NCBI GenBank assembly: GCA_029936315.1 | Contig: JAPYTD010000028.1 | Coordinates: 1-56,260 of the forward strand | DNA length: 56,260 bases | Direction of reading: 5' to 3' | Source of the DNA: Planctomycetota bacterium | Lineage (GTDB): Bacteria; Planctomycetota; UBA1135; UBA2386 | In this document: positions 9,253-16,894 of the stretch, piece by piece | Numbering within the stretch: the stretch's first letter is position 1 | How the letters are laid out: every line of letters begins with the position of its first letter | Notes under the pieces: model-generated | Database searches by the model: none | The model's input: the letters and a program-made list of their open reading frames with translations, nothing else | What the model was told of the DNA's origin: nothing | Position numbers and translations under genes: made by a program

Positions 9253-9549
9253 ATGGCCAAGAACCTCTTCACGTTTCCCTGCCCTTGCTGCAACAAGATG
9301 ATCGAAATCAACACCCGGTCCGGCAAGGCACGCGCCGTGCGTGCAGACGAAAAGAAGGGCGGAACCAGCCTCGACGACCTGGTGCAGGCCCAACGCAGTG
9401 ACGAAGAACGCCTCGGCGACATGTTCTCGTCGGCGCAGGACAGCGAGAAGCGCCGCGAGGACCTGCTCGAGGAGCAACTGCGCCGCGCAAAGGAAGAGGC
9501 GAAGAAAGACAAGGGCGACAAGCCGCGCAACATCTTCGACCTGGACTAA
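9253..9549 (+). CDS. Small Cys-motif protein with charged helical tail
   Basis: This 98-residue protein begins MAKNLFTFPCPCCNKMIEI. The CPCC cluster resembles half of a zinc ribbon, as in many small planctomycete proteins, but only one Cys cluster is present, so metal binding would need a dimer or partner. The rest is strongly charged (EEQLRRAKEEAKKDKGDK) and probably a long helix or coiled coil, ending in NIFDLD. The longer upstream frame to 8983 overlaps the solute-binding gene and is not used. The ATG at 9253 gives a compact product. It converges on feoB with 21 bases between the stops. The function is unknown. Confidence 0.7.
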   Translation: MAKNLFTFPCPCCNKMIEINTRSGKARAVRADEKKGGTSLDDLVQAQRSDEERLGDMFSSAQDSEKRREDLLEEQLRRAKEEAKKDKGDKPRNIFDLD

Positions 9550-9570
9550 GAAATCGAGCTCGGCGGCCGG

Positions 9571-11586
9571 CTAGGTACCGAAGCCGAGCAGTGTGCCGAT
9601 CTGGTAGATCGCGACCGCCGCCAACCAAGCGAGCAGAGTCATGTAGCCGAACACGAAGATCGGCCAGCGCCACGAGTGGGTCTCGCGGCGAATCGCTGCC
9701 AAGGTCGCCGCGCACTGGCTGCACAGTGCGAAGAACACCATCACCGCGAGCGCAATCAGGCCGTTCATGGTCGGCTTGCCATCGGGCCCCTTCGCGTTGC
9801 GCAATGCATCCTTGAGGCGCGGATCGGGGTTATCGGCCGACGCTTCGACGTCGCCGAGGCTGTAGAGCGTGCCAAGCGTTGGAATCACGAGTTCGCGCGC
9901 CGGGAACGCTGCCAGCACGCCAACCGTCAAACGCCAGTCGAAGCCCGCCGGCTCGAACACCGGTTGCACGGCGTGACCAATGGACGCCAGGTAACTCTGC
10001 TCGAGGTAGGCCGCCGCTTCGCGGGCATCGATCGCAGCGATCTGGTCGTCCTGATCGGCCGGGGCGCTCTGTTCGACCGCCGTGCGTTCACGATCGAACG
10101 TTGCCCCGATCTCGGCGGAACGTGGGAAGTAGGCCAGCACCCAGACGATGATGGTCGCAGCGAAGATCACCGTGCCCGCGGTCACGAGGAAGCTCTTGAC
10201 CGAGAACCACGTGTGCCGGCCGATCAGCAAGAGGCGCGGTCGCTGGTAGACCGGCAACTCCATTGCCAGCATCGAGTGGCCGCCTTTGAGTACCGTTCGA
10301 CGCAGAATGAGCGACACCAGAATCGCGGTCACGATGCCGATCGCATACAGCGCGAACAGCATCAGGCCCGCCTGGTAGGCGGGGAAGAACGCGGCCAGCA
10401 ACACCACGTAGACCGGCAAGCGAGCCGAGCAGGACATCAACGGCGCCACAGCGATCGTCGCCAGGCGGTCCCGTTCGTCGCCGAGGATGCGAGTCGCGGC
10501 GATGCCAGGGATGGCGCACGCGAAGCTGCTCGCCAACGGAATGAAGCTCCGGCCGGATAGGCCAAAGCGACGCAGCAAGCGATCGAGCAAGAACACGGCA
10601 CGCGCCATGTAGCCGGTCGCTTCGACGCACGTAACGAAGGCTATCAACAGCGCAATCTGCGGCACAAAGATCAGCGAGGAGCCAACGCCATTGACGACGC
10701 CGTCAACCAGGAAGCTGCGCAAGGCGCCCTCATTCGTGATCGCTTCGATGCCGCCCGACAACCAACCCTGACCAGCTTCGATCCAGCCCATGAACGGTTC
10801 GGCGACCGTGAACACGAGTTGGAACATCACCAAGACGACCACCGTCAGGAAGATCGGTCCGAACACGGGGTTCAGCAACCAACCATCAAGCTTGTCGGTA
10901 AACGAACGGCTGAATGCGCGTTTCCGCGGAGCGGACTCTGCTGCTGTGCCGGCATTCGCTGCCGACGGCTTTTGTAGCCACGCCGGCTGCAAGGACACGA
11001 GCGCGAGTTGCGCACGCAGTTCGTCAATGCCCTTGCCGCGCGCACCATCGACGACGACCAACGGCAAGCCGAGGGCGCGCTGCAACTGCTCGGCGTCGAT
11101 CGGGAAGCCCTCGGATTCCGCGACATCCACCTTGGTGACGGCGACGACGATCGGCAAGCCGAGGCCGCGCAGTTCCTGCAACAGGCGCAGCTCGACGGCG
11201 AGCTTGCCAGCATCGAGCACAAAGCAAAGCAGGTCCGGCTTGGTGGCGGCATCGCGCACGCTGTCAATCGCCACCTGTTCATCGCGGCTCTGCGGCGTCA
11301 GCGAGGCGACGCCCGGCAGGTCGACGACCTGCAGTTGGCAGCCTTCGTATGAGCAACTCGACTCGACACTCTCAACCGAGGTGCCCGGAAAGTTCACCGG
11401 CCGCTGCAGGCTGCCGGTCAAGTGCATCAACAGAGACGTCTTGCCGGAGTTGGCGCGACCGAACAGCGTCACCCTGCGAGAACCACCAACGTTGCCCGAA
11501 GAGCCAGCCTTGCTCGAAGAGCCGGCCTTGCTCGAGGAAATTGTGTTGGCAGTGTTGGCGAACCCCGCCTCAGACTTCTCGCTCAC
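9571..11586 (-). CDS. feoB: Ferrous iron transporter FeoB
   Basis: The 671-residue inner-membrane protein takes up Fe(II). The N-terminal G domain shows G1 GRANSGKTS (43-51), G3 DLPG, G4 TKVD in place of the usual NKxD, and the switch segment NFPGTSVES. The C-terminal half has the paired gate motifs typical of FeoB and many membrane helices, with Cys in SFACAIPGIA and PLMSCSARLPVYV. The length is slightly below the usual 700-770. The first 38 residues form a Ser/Gly/Lys-rich tether encoded partly by an 18-base tandem repeat. It starts at a GTG that overlaps the feoA stop by four bases (GTGA), so the two are translationally coupled. Expression is probably controlled by iron through the site at 11949-11967. 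Confidence 0.95.
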   Translation of the reverse strand: MSEKSEAGFANTANTISSSKAGSSSKAGSSGNVGGSRRVTLFGRANSGKTSLLMHLTGSLQRPVNFPGTSVESVESSCSYEGCQLQVVDLPGVASLTPQSRDEQVAIDSVRDAATKPDLLCFVLDAGKLAVELRLLQELRGLGLPIVVAVTKVDVAESEGFPIDAEQLQRALGLPLVVVDGARGKGIDELRAQLALVSLQPAWLQKPSAANAGTAAESAPRKRAFSRSFTDKLDGWLLNPVFGPIFLTVVVLVMFQLVFTVAEPFMGWIEAGQGWLSGGIEAITNEGALRSFLVDGVVNGVGSSLIFVPQIALLIAFVTCVEATGYMARAVFLLDRLLRRFGLSGRSFIPLASSFACAIPGIAATRILGDERDRLATIAVAPLMSCSARLPVYVVLLAAFFPAYQAGLMLFALYAIGIVTAILVSLILRRTVLKGGHSMLAMELPVYQRPRLLLIGRHTWFSVKSFLVTAGTVIFAATIIVWVLAYFPRSAEIGATFDRERTAVEQSAPADQDDQIAAIDAREAAAYLEQSYLASIGHAVQPVFEPAGFDWRLTVGVLAAFPARELVIPTLGTLYSLGDVEASADNPDPRLKDALRNAKGPDGKPTMNGLIALAVMVFFALCSQCAATLAAIRRETHSWRWPIFVFGYMTLLAWLAAVAIYQIGTLLGFGT
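11498..11533 (-). repeat. 18-base tandem repeat inside feoB 5' end
   Basis: Two adjacent 18-base copies (plus strand GAAGAGCCAGCCTTGCTC, then the same with one A-to-G change) encode the SSKAGS/SSKAGS part of the FeoB N-terminal tether. The length is a multiple of three, so copy-number change would only lengthen or shorten the linker. Confidence 0.8.
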
Positions 11587-11846
11587 GCATTTGCTCCGGG
11601 ATCGGCTCCCGAATCGCTCTGGCTCTGCACCACAACTCGCGCAGCCTCAGAACGGCGCAGCGCCAGGCGGTAGCCATGGATTCGGAACAACATCGGGCCG
11701 CCAAACGGTGCCCTCGCGAGGCACTCCAACTCGACTCCCGCCCAGAGGCCACAGGTCGCCAGGCGATCACTGATCGCGTCGTCGCCGTCGACCGCCACCA
11801 CGCGCAGCAGGTCGCCACGCGGCGCGGAATCGAGCCGCGTAGCCAT
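11583..11846 (-). CDS. feoA: FeoA-type SH3-like protein for ferrous iron uptake
   Basis: The ATG at 11846 gives 87 residues, the normal FeoA size. A longer frame reaches a TTG at 11966, but that start lies inside the Fur-like box, so it is rejected. The typical order is present: GDLLRVVAVDGD, then RLATCGLWAGVELECLARAP with the G-x-x-x-G turn, then FRIHGYRLALRRSEAARVVV. FeoA is a small cytoplasmic SH3-like partner that modulates FeoB. No good Shine-Dalgarno sequence precedes the ATG. The stop overlaps the GTG of feoB, making a two-gene operon. Confidence 0.88.
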   Translation of the reverse strand: MATRLDSAPRGDLLRVVAVDGDDAISDRLATCGLWAGVELECLARAPFGGPMLFRIHGYRLALRRSEAARVVVQSQSDSGADPGANA

Positions 11847-11948
11847 GGGAGTCAATACAGCGCTTTCAGGGGTCGGCTCGACGGGACCTGAGATATCGAT
11901 GGATGCAGCTGTCACGGTAGGATTGGGATCGGCAGGAAGCCTGTCGTT

Positions 11949-11967
11949 CTTGAGAACGAGTCTCAAG
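11949..11967 (-). promoter_or_regulatory. Fur-box-like operator upstream of feoA
   Basis: The plus strand reads CTTGAGAACGAGTCTCAAG. Its arms CTTGAGA and TCTCAAG are perfect complements. The inner 15 bases fit the 7-1-7 form of Fur sites of the TGAGAATnATTCTCA type with about two differences. It lies about 100 bases before the feoA ATG, where iron-dependent repression of feoAB would be expected. Binding by Fur rather than another metal regulator is inferred. Confidence 0.65.
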
Positions 11968-12098
11968 TGCGATTGTGGCCTAGTCGCCCCGTGATTGCAA
12001 GTGGACTACTAGTGGCGGGTGCTTTGCCGACAACGACCTCGGGGGAGCGACTGAGTCCATCGTTGCCATCGGCGCTGGAATGCCGACACTGACCGCCA

Positions 12099-14183
12099 AT
12101 GCAGCCGACCGCACACGAGGCCACGATCAAGATCGCGGGCACCGAAGTTTCGTTCGAGACGGGCCGCATCGCCCGCCAGGCCGGCGGCGCCGTGATGGCT
12201 CGCTGCGGCGACAACGTGGTGCTGGCGACCGTGACCGCCGCCTCTCTCCCCAAACCGGGGCAAGGCTTCTTTCCGCTGACCGTCGAATACCGCGAGAAGT
12301 GGGCCGGTGCCGGCAAGATCCCGGGCGCGTTCGGCAAACGCGAAGGCCGCATTACCGAGCACGAAGTGCTGGTCTGCCGGCTGATCGACCGCAGCGTGCG
12401 CTCGCTGTTTCCGGAGCACTACAAGAATGAAGTGCAGATCCAGGTGCAGGTGCTGAGCTGCGAACCGAGCAGCGATCTCGAGAGTCTGGCGCTACTGGCC
12501 GCGACTTGCGCGCTGCACATCAGTCCCGTGCCGGCCAAGGGCCCCATCGCCGGACTACGCATCTGGCGCTTGCACGATCAGTGGCACGCGTTTGTTGGAC
12601 GCGAACGTGCCGAGCAGGCGGACCTCGGGTTCACAGTCGCGGTTGGCCCCAACGGCCTGGTCATGCTGGAAGGTGGCGCCAAGGAAGTCAGCGAGGCGGA
12701 TGCGATTGCCGCCATCGAGCAGGCAACCGAGTGGATCGCGCGCTGCCACAAAGCGTTCGACGAACTCGCAAACAGCACCGGTCGCACCAAGCTGCCGGCG
12801 CCGCCTGAGCCCGAACTACCCGACGTTCCGGATGCGCCGCGAGCTGCCTTGCAAGAAGCGTTGACCATCAAGGTCAAGGCCGGCCGGCGCGCTGCGATTG
12901 CCGCGGCCGAAGCGGGTTGGCTCTTGTCGCTCGAAGACGAGCAACACGCCGCCGCCAAGCAGGCATTCGAAGACGCCGTCTGGGAACAGATGCGCGAAAA
13001 CGTGCTCACGACCGAAAGCCGATTGGATGGCCGCTCGAAGACCGAAATCCGGCCAATCTGGGGCGAGGTCGGCTTGCTGCCGCGTGCGCACGGCTCGGCG
13101 CTGTTCACTCGCGGCGAAACCCAGGCCATCGTCACCTGCACGCTGGGCAGCCCCGACGATGCCCTGCGCCCCGGCAACCTCGCCGACGACACCAACACCA
13201 ACCCGTTCTTCTTGCACTACAACTTCCCGCCGTACTCGGTTGGTGAAACGCGACCGCTGCGGGGACCTGGCCGCCGTGAAATTGGCCACGGAGCGTTGGC
13301 TCGTCGCGGCCTGTTTCCGCTGATCCCACCACCGGCGAAGCACCCGTTCACGATCCGGATCGAATCCGAGATCACCGAGAGCAACGGCAGTTCATCGATG
13401 GCGACGGTCTGCGGCGGCTCGATGGCGATGATGAACGCGGGTGTGCCGTTGAAACGCCCGGTCGCCGGCATTGCGATGGGTTTGATCTCCGATGGCAAGC
13501 GCCACGCCGTGCTCAGCGATATCCTCGGCGACGAAGACCATCTCGGCGATATGGACTTCAAGGTCGTCGGCACCAAGGACGGCATCACCGCGATCCAACT
13601 CGACAACAAACTCGGCGGACTTCCGGACGCAGTGCTCCAACAGGCGTTCTTGCAGGCGCGCGACGGCCGTCTGCACATTCTCGCGGAGATGGCCAAGACG
13701 ATCGCCGAACCCGGCCAGCCGTCGCGTTTCGTACCACAGGCCTTCCACGTCGCGATCATGCCGGACGCCGTCGGTGCGCTGATCGGCGCACGCGGTGCCA
13801 ACATCAAGTCCATCACCGAAACCACCGGTGCGCGGGTCAGCGTCGACGATTCTGGTTCGGTGCTGATCTACGCCACCGATCAGGTCAGCGCCGCCCGCGC
13901 CAAGACCATGGTCCAGCAATCCGCCGGCGTGCTGCATGTTGGGCGTTGCTACCGCGGCACCGTCACGGGCGTCAAAGACTTCGGCGCCTTCGTCAAGATC
14001 AACGCAGTCAACGAAGGCCTGGTGCCGATCGAAGAACTCGCGGACGAACACGCGAGCGCGTCCGACATTGCCAAGGAAGGCGAAGAGATGATCGTCACAG
14101 TGCTGGGAGCCGACGATCGGGGCCGACTGCGCTTGTCTCGCAAGAAGGCGATCGGCGTCGGCGAATCACAGATCGAGTTCTAG
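12099..14183 (+). CDS. pnp: Polyribonucleotide nucleotidyltransferase (PNPase)
   Basis: The 694-residue product degrades RNA 3' to 5' with phosphate and is a core member of the RNA degradosome. It has two RNase PH-type halves, joined by the alpha-helical segment about residues 245-310. The first has GFFPLTVEYREKWAGAGKIPG and the ITEHEVLVCRLIDRSVRSLFP block. The second, catalytic half has DRLLGDEDHLGDMDFK-like sequence (EDHLGDMDFKVVGTKDG) and QLDNKLGG in place of the usual QMDIKxxG. A KH domain with IGARGANI and a C-terminal S1 domain (VTGVKDFGAFV) follow. The full length is normal. The usual neighbour rpsO is not upstream. The sulfatase starts 14 bases after its stop. Confidence 0.96.
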   Translation: MQPTAHEATIKIAGTEVSFETGRIARQAGGAVMARCGDNVVLATVTAASLPKPGQGFFPLTVEYREKWAGAGKIPGAFGKREGRITEHEVLVCRLIDRSVRSLFPEHYKNEVQIQVQVLSCEPSSDLESLALLAATCALHISPVPAKGPIAGLRIWRLHDQWHAFVGRERAEQADLGFTVAVGPNGLVMLEGGAKEVSEADAIAAIEQATEWIARCHKAFDELANSTGRTKLPAPPEPELPDVPDAPRAALQEALTIKVKAGRRAAIAAAEAGWLLSLEDEQHAAAKQAFEDAVWEQMRENVLTTESRLDGRSKTEIRPIWGEVGLLPRAHGSALFTRGETQAIVTCTLGSPDDALRPGNLADDTNTNPFFLHYNFPPYSVGETRPLRGPGRREIGHGALARRGLFPLIPPPAKHPFTIRIESEITESNGSSSMATVCGGSMAMMNAGVPLKRPVAGIAMGLISDGKRHAVLSDILGDEDHLGDMDFKVVGTKDGITAIQLDNKLGGLPDAVLQQAFLQARDGRLHILAEMAKTIAEPGQPSRFVPQAFHVAIMPDAVGALIGARGANIKSITETTGARVSVDDSGSVLIYATDQVSAARAKTMVQQSAGVLHVGRCYRGTVTGVKDFGAFVKINAVNEGLVPIEELADEHASASDIAKEGEEMIVTVLGADDRGRLRLSRKKAIGVGESQIEF

Positions 14184-14197
14184 GCGAGAATACCTCT

Positions 14198-15526
14198 ATG
14201 CACGTTTTCATGATGACTCTGGTGCTCGCCATGAGCGCCGTCGCGCAAGCCAAGCGCCCCAATCTGTTGTTGGTTGTCACGGACGACCAGCGCTTCGACC
14301 AGATGGGATGTGCGGGCCACGACGTCTTGCAGACGCCGATGATGGACGAACTCGCGGCGCGCGGCGTGCGCTTTCGCAACGCGTTCGTGACGACCGCGAT
14401 CTGCGCCGCGAGCCGCGCGTCGATCATGACTGGTCGCCGCGAGGGTTCACACGGCTACACGTTCGGCAAGCAACCGATGGGTCGCGATTTGGGCGACGCA
14501 ACCTACTTCACGCAACTGAAGCGCGCCGGCTACCAGACGGGGTTTGTCGGCAAATGGGGTGTGCGCTTTGCGAAGAACGTTCTGAAAGGCGCCATCGACT
14601 ACCGACGCACACCGGGACAGCCGTATCTCAAGAAGGACCGTCCCCACCTGACGTCGATTATCGCGAACCGCGCCATCGAGTTCATCGCACAGCAGAGCCA
14701 GCAGCAACCGTTCTGCCTGACGGTGTCGTTCCATGCACCGCACGCTCAGGATGGCCACAAGGATCAGTTCCTGCCACCGCCCGAGTTGGCAAAACTGTAT
14801 GAAGACGTCGAGGTGCCAGTTCCGCCGTACGCCGACGAAGGCTTCGCCGCGCTACCAACCTTCCTGAAGACTTCCATGGGGCGGATCCGGTGGAAGTGGC
14901 GCTTCGACAACCGCGACAAACAGGTCCGGCGCACCAAGGACTACTGGCGCATGATCACCGGCGTGGATCGCAGCTTAGCTCGAATCGTTGCGGCACTGCA
15001 GAAGCACGAACTCGACGACAACACCGTGATCGTGTTCACGAGCGACAACGGTTACTTCCTTGGCGAACGTGGACTCGCCGGCAAATGGCTGATCTATGAA
15101 GAGTCGATCCGCGTGCCCCTGATTGTCGTCGACCCGCGCGCGAGCAGCGACCGGCGCGGCACGACCGACAACCGCATGGTGCTCAACACCGACATCGCCC
15201 CCACCATGCTCGAGCTTGCCGGCGTTACCATTCCTGACGGCTACGACGGCAAGAGCCTCGTGCCACTGTTGGCGGGCAAGCCGACCGAGTGGCGCTCGGA
15301 GTTCCTCTATGAACACCGGTTCGACAACAAGAACATCCCCAAGAGTCAGGGAGTTCGCGGAGAACGCTGGGTCTACGCGCGCTTCGACGAACAAGAGCCC
15401 GTCTATGAGCAACTGTTCGACTTGAAGACCGATCCGCAGCAACTGCACAACCTGGCGGGCGACTCGAAGTACAAGTCAATTCTCGCCGACCAACGCGCGC
15501 GCTGCGACTCGCTGTTGGCCCAGTGA
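14198..15526 (+). CDS. Secreted sulfatase with CxAxR active-site motif
   Basis: A 442-residue type I sulfatase. The ATG at 14198 starts a short signal peptide ending near AVAQA, so the enzyme works outside the cytoplasm on sulfated glycans or similar esters. Metal ligands are seen in LLVVTDDQR (Asp29, Asp30) and in VIVFTSDNGYFLGERG. The maturation motif is CAASR (Cys69-Arg73), where planctomycete enzymes more often carry CxPSR. Cys69 would become formylglycine. GKW after QTGFVGKWG marks the second active-site block. It follows pnp at 14 bases. Two identical 11-base blocks containing the stop give a second in-frame TGA. The substrate cannot be told from the sequence. Confidence 0.92.
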   Translation: MHVFMMTLVLAMSAVAQAKRPNLLLVVTDDQRFDQMGCAGHDVLQTPMMDELAARGVRFRNAFVTTAICAASRASIMTGRREGSHGYTFGKQPMGRDLGDATYFTQLKRAGYQTGFVGKWGVRFAKNVLKGAIDYRRTPGQPYLKKDRPHLTSIIANRAIEFIAQQSQQQPFCLTVSFHAPHAQDGHKDQFLPPPELAKLYEDVEVPVPPYADEGFAALPTFLKTSMGRIRWKWRFDNRDKQVRRTKDYWRMITGVDRSLARIVAALQKHELDDNTVIVFTSDNGYFLGERGLAGKWLIYEESIRVPLIVVDPRASSDRRGTTDNRMVLNTDIAPTMLELAGVTIPDGYDGKSLVPLLAGKPTEWRSEFLYEHRFDNKNIPKSQGVRGERWVYARFDEQEPVYEQLFDLKTDPQQLHNLAGDSKYKSILADQRARCDSLLAQ

Positions 15527-15545
15527 CGATGGGGCCAGTGACGAT
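15520..15545 (+). repeat. Duplicated stop region after sulfatase gene
   Basis: CCAGTGACGAT occurs at 15520-15530 and again exactly at 15535-15545, a spacing of 15 bases. Each copy carries a TGA in the sulfatase frame, so the gene has two in-frame stops. Confidence 0.8.
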
Positions 15546-16042
15546 TAGACGTTGATGACGCCCTTGGGCGCAAACACCAACGCATCCGGCCTCGCGGTCG
15601 CAACGCGGCGGGCGAGGTCCGCTGGCAGCAAGCGATACACGTGCGTGCCGACCGGCCCAGCGCGCACGACACACAATTGGCCAGCGGTGACTTCCTGCGC
15701 CTCCCGCGGAGATAGCTCCAGCCACGGCAACGAGCCATCGCGGGCGGCAAAGTAGAACTTCACCTGGCCGCGCCCCGGCTTCTTCGCGGAGGCCAACACG
15801 ACGTCGATCGCCTTCTGCTCTTCGCGCTGCTTGCGCTGCCGCTCAAGTTCGGCTTGGTCGCGGCGCGTTTCCTCTCGCTCCTTGGTGCGCATCTGCTCGA
15901 CCTCAAGCTTGCGATCCGAAGCTTCCTTCTCGATCTGTTCGCGCCCCTTCTCTTTGCGCTCGACACGCTGTTCGTGCGCCAGCTGCTTGGCCTTCTTGTC
16001 AGACAGCAGCTTCGCCTTCTTCAGCTGGTCGCGCATGTTCAT
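15545..16042 (-). CDS. DUF2058-family protein
   Basis: The 165-residue product starts at MNMRDQLKKAKLLSDKKAKQ, the typical beginning of the DUF2058 (YaiL-like) family, so the longer frame to 16159, which overlaps the PilZ gene, is rejected. The middle is a long, very highly charged helix (ERKEKGREQIEKEASDRKLE and onward). The C-terminal 60 residues form the small globular domain (KFYFAARDGSLPWLELSP and VGTHVYRLLPADLARRVA). Members are described as nucleoid- or nucleic-acid-associated, but the molecular role is not settled. It starts 20 bases after the PilZ gene stop, so the two are probably one operon. Confidence 0.85.
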   Translation of the reverse strand: MNMRDQLKKAKLLSDKKAKQLAHEQRVERKEKGREQIEKEASDRKLEVEQMRTKEREETRRDQAELERQRKQREEQKAIDVVLASAKKPGRGQVKFYFAARDGSLPWLELSPREAQEVTAGQLCVVRAGPVGTHVYRLLPADLARRVATARPDALVFAPKGVINV

Positions 16043-16061
16043 GCGCGCAAGGATAGCGGAC

Positions 16062-16361
16062 CTACGATCCGCCGTCGATGAGGTCTGCATGGCTGTCGTC
16101 AAACTTGACGGCAATGCCGACAGCGCCGGCGCCCATGTTCTCGATGCGCACCAGCTCACCGGTCATGATCCCCGCGCGCCCGCGGATCTCGACCTTCACC
16201 TTGATCGGCACCTCGCTGACGAAGAACACGCCCTGGGCCGAGACGTTCTGCCCCGAGCCAACAATGGCTTCGCTATCAACGCGAATGATGACGGTACCCT
16301 CAAATTCGACGCGCTCGGAGCGGCGCGTGTTGATTGAAGTGGTTTGCTCTGAATCGCTCAT
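16062..16361 (-). CDS. Single-domain PilZ protein (c-di-GMP receptor candidate)
   Basis: The 99-residue product is one PilZ domain. RRSERVEFEG at residues 13-22 supplies the RxxxR ligand loop, and NVSAQGVFF at about 39-47 supplies the [D/N]xSxxG motif, so cyclic di-GMP binding is expected. No output domain is attached. Such proteins act by binding partners in motility, secretion or polysaccharide export. A strong GGAGG lies 6 bases before the ATG. It is the first gene of a pair with DUF2058 and divergent from the truncated methyltransferase. Confidence 0.88.
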   Translation of the reverse strand: MSDSEQTTSINTRRSERVEFEGTVIIRVDSEAIVGSGQNVSAQGVFFVSEVPIKVKVEIRGRAGIMTGELVRIENMGAGAVGIAVKFDDSHADLIDGGS

Positions 16362-16436
16362 GGGGCCTCCAGAACTTGCATCGGCCGCCGGCGATCAAAA
16401 CCTGAACCTGGGCTGCCTTCGCACTATCGTGGCTAC

Positions 16437-16775
16437 GTGCAAGAGAGCCCATACAACCGCGAACCGGGCTACGCCGAACGCTACCGAGACCGCAGATTCC
16501 AGACCGGCACTGGCTCGCGCACCGATGTGCGCGAGCGCAAGGCAATCGCCAGATTGCTGCGAAACGCGACGATCCCCAATGGCCTGTGGCTCGACGCGCC
16601 GTGCGGTGCCGGCCGTCTCTCGCTCGAAGTGCTTGGCAAGGCTGTCCTTGTGGATCGCGATCCCAACATGGTCGTCGCCGCAGACAACCACACGTTGCGG
16701 GCCTGCGCCAGCGTGCACGCACTGCCATTCGGGGACGACTCGTTTGCCGGTGTGCTCTGCAGCCCAAAAACCTGA
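16437..16775 (+). pseudogene. Truncated class I SAM methyltransferase
   Basis: The 112-residue frame (GTG start) carries the first half of a Rossmann-type methyltransferase: a typical N-terminal lead-in (REPGYAERYRDRRFQ), motif I LWLDAPCGAGRLS, the acidic end of strand 2 (VLVDRDPNMV), and motif III/IV ASVHALPFGDDSFAGVLCS. It then stops after PKT, where the family continues for another 80-120 residues with strands 5-7. No other frame downstream restores a methyltransferase tail before the convergent gene at 16895. The SAM site would be incomplete, so a remnant is more likely than a working enzyme. Confidence 0.75.
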
Positions 16776-16894
16776 CCAGCATAGGGACATGCCTGTCGAT
16801 TGCGCCTCGGGGTGCGACCGATAGCAGTGGGGAAGGAGCGAACAACAATGGTTACGATCCCCCAAACGGAACAGATGGCCAGCGCCGAGCTCCT
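16776..16894. other. Non-coding gap after truncated methyltransferase
   Basis: About 120 bases between two convergent genes. There is a weak inverted repeat around 16796-16822 (TCGATTGCGCC against GGTGCGACCGA, 8 of 11 pairs) without a T-run. Nothing else was recognised. Confidence 0.4.

Noticed and set aside
9676-10560. 294-residue frame opposite feoB
   Set aside because: FeoB membrane core is on the minus strand.
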